DNA of 7,696 bases from Vitreoscilla stercoraria DSM 513. Lineage in GTDB: Bacteria; Pseudomonadota; Gammaproteobacteria; Burkholderiales; Neisseriaceae. Below the pieces are notes generated by a model. It had not been told where the DNA came from, did not search any database, and saw only the letters and a list, made by a program, of their open reading frames with translations. Where the stretch lies: contig NZ_KB908045.1 of the NCBI RefSeq assembly GCF_000382305.1, positions 1 to 7,696 on the forward strand, given 5' to 3'. The position numbers were made by a program, and so were the translations under genes. Position 1 is the first letter of the stretch. Each line of letters starts with the position of its first letter. Positions 6,191-7,696 of this stretch are shown piece after piece.

Positions 6191-6481
6191 ATGATGGCTG
6201 GCAAAAATATTGAAGTAGATCTGATTGATTCACCTTATGCTCAAATGCTTGAAAAAGATGGTCAATACCTGTCTATTCAAATTTACAAATTACCAGGTGA
6301 AAATTGGACGTTGGAGATTGTGACTCCAGATAACACTTCAACTGTTTGGGATGAAACTTTTACAGATGACAAAGTGGCTTTTAATACGGCCATAGAGGCT
6401 ATTGATGAGGCTAGAGGTGTTCTTGGATTTATTGAAGAAACTGAAGCTGCGGTAAAACGTAATCCATCCTATTTGAATTAA
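6191..6481 (+). CDS. Small acidic hypothetical protein, 96 aa
   Basis: I do not recognise this protein with confidence. It is acidic, with a central block YLSIQIYKLPGENWTLEIV predicted as two strands, then TSTVWDETF and a helical stretch (DDKVAFNTAIEAIDEA, GFIEETEAAV). This looks like a small soluble alpha/beta protein. It has no signal peptide, membrane segment or cysteine. Two in-frame ATGs (6191 and 6194) are possible; AAGAGAA at 6180-6186 suits either, so the protein may be one residue shorter. It sits alone between the antirepressor terminator and the promoter of the RHH gene. Phage accessory genes in such positions often encode host-interaction factors, anti-CRISPRs among them, but nothing in the sequence itself shows this. 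Confidence 0.7.
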   Translation: MMAGKNIEVDLIDSPYAQMLEKDGQYLSIQIYKLPGENWTLEIVTPDNTSTVWDETFTDDKVAFNTAIEAIDEARGVLGFIEETEAAVKRNPSYLN

Positions 6482-6540
6482 GCAATAGAGAGAAATGATA
6501 TTAGAAATTTCATTTTAAGAACTTTAATGCATTATTAAAT

Positions 6541-6569
6541 TTGACGGAAGTATTTTTTGTATATACACT
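6541..6569 (+). promoter_or_regulatory. Promoter of the small RHH regulator gene
   Basis: TTGACG (6541-6546) and TACACT (6564-6569) are spaced by 17 bases. A second possible -10, TATACT (6573-6578), lacks a partner. Either one is covered by the inverted repeat at 6559-6577. Confidence 0.6.
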
Positions 6570-6577
6570 GTATATAC
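6559..6577. promoter_or_regulatory. Perfect 9-1-9 inverted repeat, likely operator
   Basis: GTATATACA (6559-6567), C, TGTATATAC (6569-6577) is a perfect palindrome around a single central base. Each arm also contains the self-complementary GTATATAC, so it can be read as two tandem sites as well. It overlaps the predicted -10 of the RHH gene that starts 43 bases downstream, suggesting autorepression by that protein. Confidence 0.65.
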
Positions 6578-6619
6578 TTTTTTGCAAATACACACTTTAA
6601 TTTTTTCAGGATTCAAGCT

Positions 6620-6814
6620 ATGGAAGATTCCAATAAAAAAACTAAAGTGCGCAAAAAAGACAGCCAGCTCTTAATTCGAATCAATGGTGAGGAACGCGAT
6701 GAATTTGTTCAGTTGTGCGAGCAATTGGATACCAGCGCCGCCAGAGAGTTAAGAAAGTTTATCCGAGATTTTATGAAAAAACACAAAGTTTCGGATCAAT
6801 CAAAACAGGAGTAA
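6620..6814 (+). CDS. Small ribbon-helix-helix DNA-binding protein, 64 aa
   Basis: The start at 6620 (MEDSNKK) is chosen over an in-frame ATG at 6557. The latter lies inside the promoter/operator, and 6620 has AGGA (6608-6611) eight bases upstream. A basic N-terminus (KKTKVRKK) is followed by strand SQLLIRIN (15-22), helix A GEERDEFVQLCEQL (23-36) and helix B TSAARELRKFIRDFMKK (38-54). This is the CopG/Arc-like RHH layout, with Gln16 and Arg20 as likely base-contacting strand residues. Such proteins act as dimers on inverted repeats and usually repress their own promoter, which fits the palindrome at 6559-6577. It could be a plasmid- or phage-type copy or lytic regulator. It differs clearly from the 162-aa Arc-like protein. 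The stop lies four bases before the next gene. Confidence 0.75.
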   Translation: MEDSNKKTKVRKKDSQLLIRINGEERDEFVQLCEQLDTSAARELRKFIRDFMKKHKVSDQSKQE

Positions 6815-6818
6815 GGTT

Positions 6819-6929
6819 ATGTCAGTATTGAAAAAGTTAAACAAGAAAATCAAGTCTCGCAAAACTAAAATTGCCAAGCATGAAGGCAAATTGGCGAAGT
6901 TGAAAAAACAATTGAAAAAAGCTAAGTAA
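6819..6929 (+). CDS. 36-aa lysine-rich peptide, translationally linked to the RHH gene
   Basis: ATG at 6819-6821 opens a 36-codon frame ending TAA at 6927-6929. A perfect AGGAG (6807-6811) sits seven bases upstream, at the end of the RHH gene, giving a four-base gap between genes and likely translational coupling. Fifteen of 36 residues are Lys, with Arg and His besides and a single Glu, so the peptide is extremely basic. Leu/Ile residues recur (L4, L7, I11, I18, L25, L28, L32) in a pattern compatible with an amphipathic or coiled-coil helix. It has no signal peptide. No function is recognised. Nucleic-acid binding or DNA condensation is a plausible inference, and a terminator follows 27 bases after the stop. 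Confidence 0.6.
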   Translation: MSVLKKLNKKIKSRKTKIAKHEGKLAKLKKQLKKAK

Positions 6930-6955
6930 GTTTTCAGCTTGATTACTAAGCGTAG

Positions 6956-6980
6956 CCCACTATTAACGTAGTGGGTTTTT
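6956..6980 (+). terminator. Intrinsic terminator of the RHH/lysine-rich peptide operon
   Basis: CCCACTA (6956-6962) pairs with TAGTGGG (6969-6975) around a 6-nt loop (ttaacg), followed by ttttt. It belongs to the same CCCA/TGGG style as the hairpins at 577 and 1558. Confidence 0.85.
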
Positions 6981-7185
6981 GTTTGTTGGTTAGATGCAGG
7001 TCATGAATTTTTCGGATTTGAAAAGTGTATGAAGTATGGTTAATTATTTGATGTGTGTAAGTGTGACCGATTTTTATATTGTGGCAGGTACGCTGTAGTT
7101 GATAATTTATGCCTTAGTGTTGAGCTGGCACAGGTGGCGTTTAAGCCTGCTTGATGGGTTGAGTGTTGGGAAGTATTGTATGGTG
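6981..7185. other. Gene-free, G+T-rich stretch
   Basis: No frame on either strand carries a credible gene with a ribosome-binding site, and no tRNA-like fold was seen. The plus strand is strongly G+T-rich by hand count: 40/60 for 7021-7080, 40/60 for 7081-7140 and 45/60 for 7141-7200. A 60-base sample of the antirepressor gene (5701-5760) gave 32/60. It may be decayed coding sequence, an untranslated RNA or a replication-type region; nothing here decides between these. Confidence 0.5.
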
Positions 7186-7213
7186 GCGTCCTGTGGAGTT
7201 ACAGGACGCTTTT
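7186..7213 (+). terminator. Second copy of the GCGTCCTGT hairpin terminator
   Basis: GCGTCCTGT (7186-7194) and ACAGGACGC (7201-7209) form a perfect 9-bp stem with loop ggagtt, followed by tttt. There is no gene immediately upstream for it to terminate, so it is either a relic of a lost gene or a duplicated element. Confidence 0.75.
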
Positions 7214-7267
7214 CTGCTTTTTTATAAAAATTAATCAATTTCCAATGATTTATTGTATTTGATTATA

Positions 7268-7696
7268 GGGTCTGTTGAACATTCATAATTTCAACCAAAT
7301 CAAGCCACAAGCAAGTGCTACGGTGCTAATGTAACTGTTTAGCAGCTTATCGTAGCGACTGGACAATGCTCGGTAATGTTTTAAATTGGCAAAAGTGTTT
7401 TCAACCACATGCCGAGCCTGGTAAATCAACCAATCCATATGTGAGTTACTGGTTCTGGCATTTTTCTTCCGTGGAATATTGGCACGTACTACCTTTGAAT
7501 AAGCCAAATTCCTAAATTCTTCAGAGTCATAACCTTTGTCTGCATTTAAAAACTCAGTATCTTTCAAGTCCAAAAGCTGCAGCAACATCGGTGCTATTTT
7601 AATATCATGAGTAATGCCATCGCCCACAAGAAACTCAAGCGGATTACCATGTGCATCAACTGCCAAATGAATTTTTGAACTGTTGCCGCCAATACT
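7268..7696 (-). mobile_element. IS5-family (IS427-like) insertion sequence, right copy, 3' part only
   Basis: An inverted copy of the left element, cut by the window edge at the same internal base. Its cargo-side end is gggtctgttgaac (7268-7280), the same terminal repeat as on the left, preceded by TA. Both copies point their transposase 3' ends towards the cargo, the arrangement of a composite transposon with inverted elements, though the outer ends and target duplications are not visible. Confidence 0.85.
7283..7696 (-). CDS. IS5-family DDE transposase, C-terminal fragment (right copy)
   Basis: The frame is open to the window edge and encodes the same 137 residues as the left copy except Val for Gly in the AYSK-x-VRAN segment (base 7491). 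The DDE signatures AVDAHG, NADKGYD and HVVENTF are intact. The beginning of the gene is outside the window. The substitution lies outside the catalytic motifs, so activity cannot be judged from it. Confidence 0.88.
   Translation of the reverse strand, partial: SIGGNSSKIHLAVDAHGNPLEFLVGDGITHDIKIAPMLLQLLDLKDTEFLNADKGYDSEEFRNLAYSKVVRANIPRKKNARTSNSHMDWLIYQARHVVENTFANLKHYRALSSRYDKLLNSYISTVALACGLIWLKL

Larger units (their letters stand above)
6083..7213 (+). repeat. Dispersed direct repeat: hairpin copies at 6083-6116 and 7180-7213
   Basis: Both copies share ATGGTGGCGTCCTGT (6083-6097, 7180-7194) and GTTACAGGACGCTTTT (6101-6116, 7198-7213) with the same 3-base gap whose content differs (agg versus gga). 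The flanks are not clearly similar. The coordinates span both copies; the sequence between them is not part of the repeat. Confidence 0.85.

Noticed and set aside
6557..6619. Upstream ATG giving a 21-residue N-terminal extension to the small RHH protein
   Set aside because: This start overlaps the predicted -10 and operator and has no ribosome-binding site; 6620 has a well-spaced AGGA.
1..7696. CRISPR array, diversity-generating retroelement, toxin-antitoxin pair, tRNA or integrase attachment site
   Set aside because: No regularly spaced repeats, reverse transcriptase, toxin-like partner, tRNA fold or recombinase was seen. The small RHH protein and lysine-rich peptide could superficially suggest a toxin-antitoxin pair, but the peptide matches no toxin family that I recognise.

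Overview
The window looks like a prophage or phage-derived fragment bracketed by two inverted copies of one insertion sequence. The host is probably a low-to-mid-GC gammaproteobacterium of the Moraxella/Moraxellaceae type. That guess rests on protein style, base composition and the many short C/G-clamped terminators; no ribosomal or housekeeping gene is present to confirm it.

Layout. Positions 1-429 and 7268-7696 are the 3' parts of an IS5-family (IS427-like) element in opposite orientations, each cut at exactly the same internal base. They differ by a single nucleotide over 430 bases. Between them lie about 6.8 kb. The left part (623-4510, + strand) is a virion-type module: a predicted prohead-protease-like protein of 297 aa, then a 973-aa virion-associated protein. 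The large protein combines hydrophobic and glycine-rich segments with two predicted peptidoglycan-cutting domains, M15-peptidase-like and SleB-like. A bidirectional terminator at 4516-4540 separates it from a convergent regulatory module.

The regulatory module (4539-6061) resembles the P22 immI logic. An Arc/Mnt-type ribbon-helix-helix (RHH) repressor (minus strand) is divergent from an AntA/AntB antirepressor (plus strand). Overlapping promoters, a 19-bp near-palindromic operator and a matching half-site lie in the 149-bp gap. The antirepressor leader folds into a hairpin that holds a perfect AGGAGG. After the antirepressor terminator come three small genes: an unrecognised acidic 96-aa protein, a 64-aa RHH regulator with a perfect 9-1-9 inverted repeat over its own promoter, and a tightly linked 36-aa lysine-rich peptide. 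A terminator closes this group. The remaining ~290 bases before the right IS hold no gene; they are strongly G+T-skewed and carry a second copy of the hairpin found after the antirepressor gene.

How it may work together (inference): the RHH repressor keeps the antirepressor silent. Released antirepressor would inactivate a phage master repressor lying outside the window. The virion genes serve particle maturation and cell-wall penetration. The capsid, portal and tail genes expected beside a protease are absent, so the fragment is either a remnant or one piece of a larger element whose neighbours lie beyond the IS copies.
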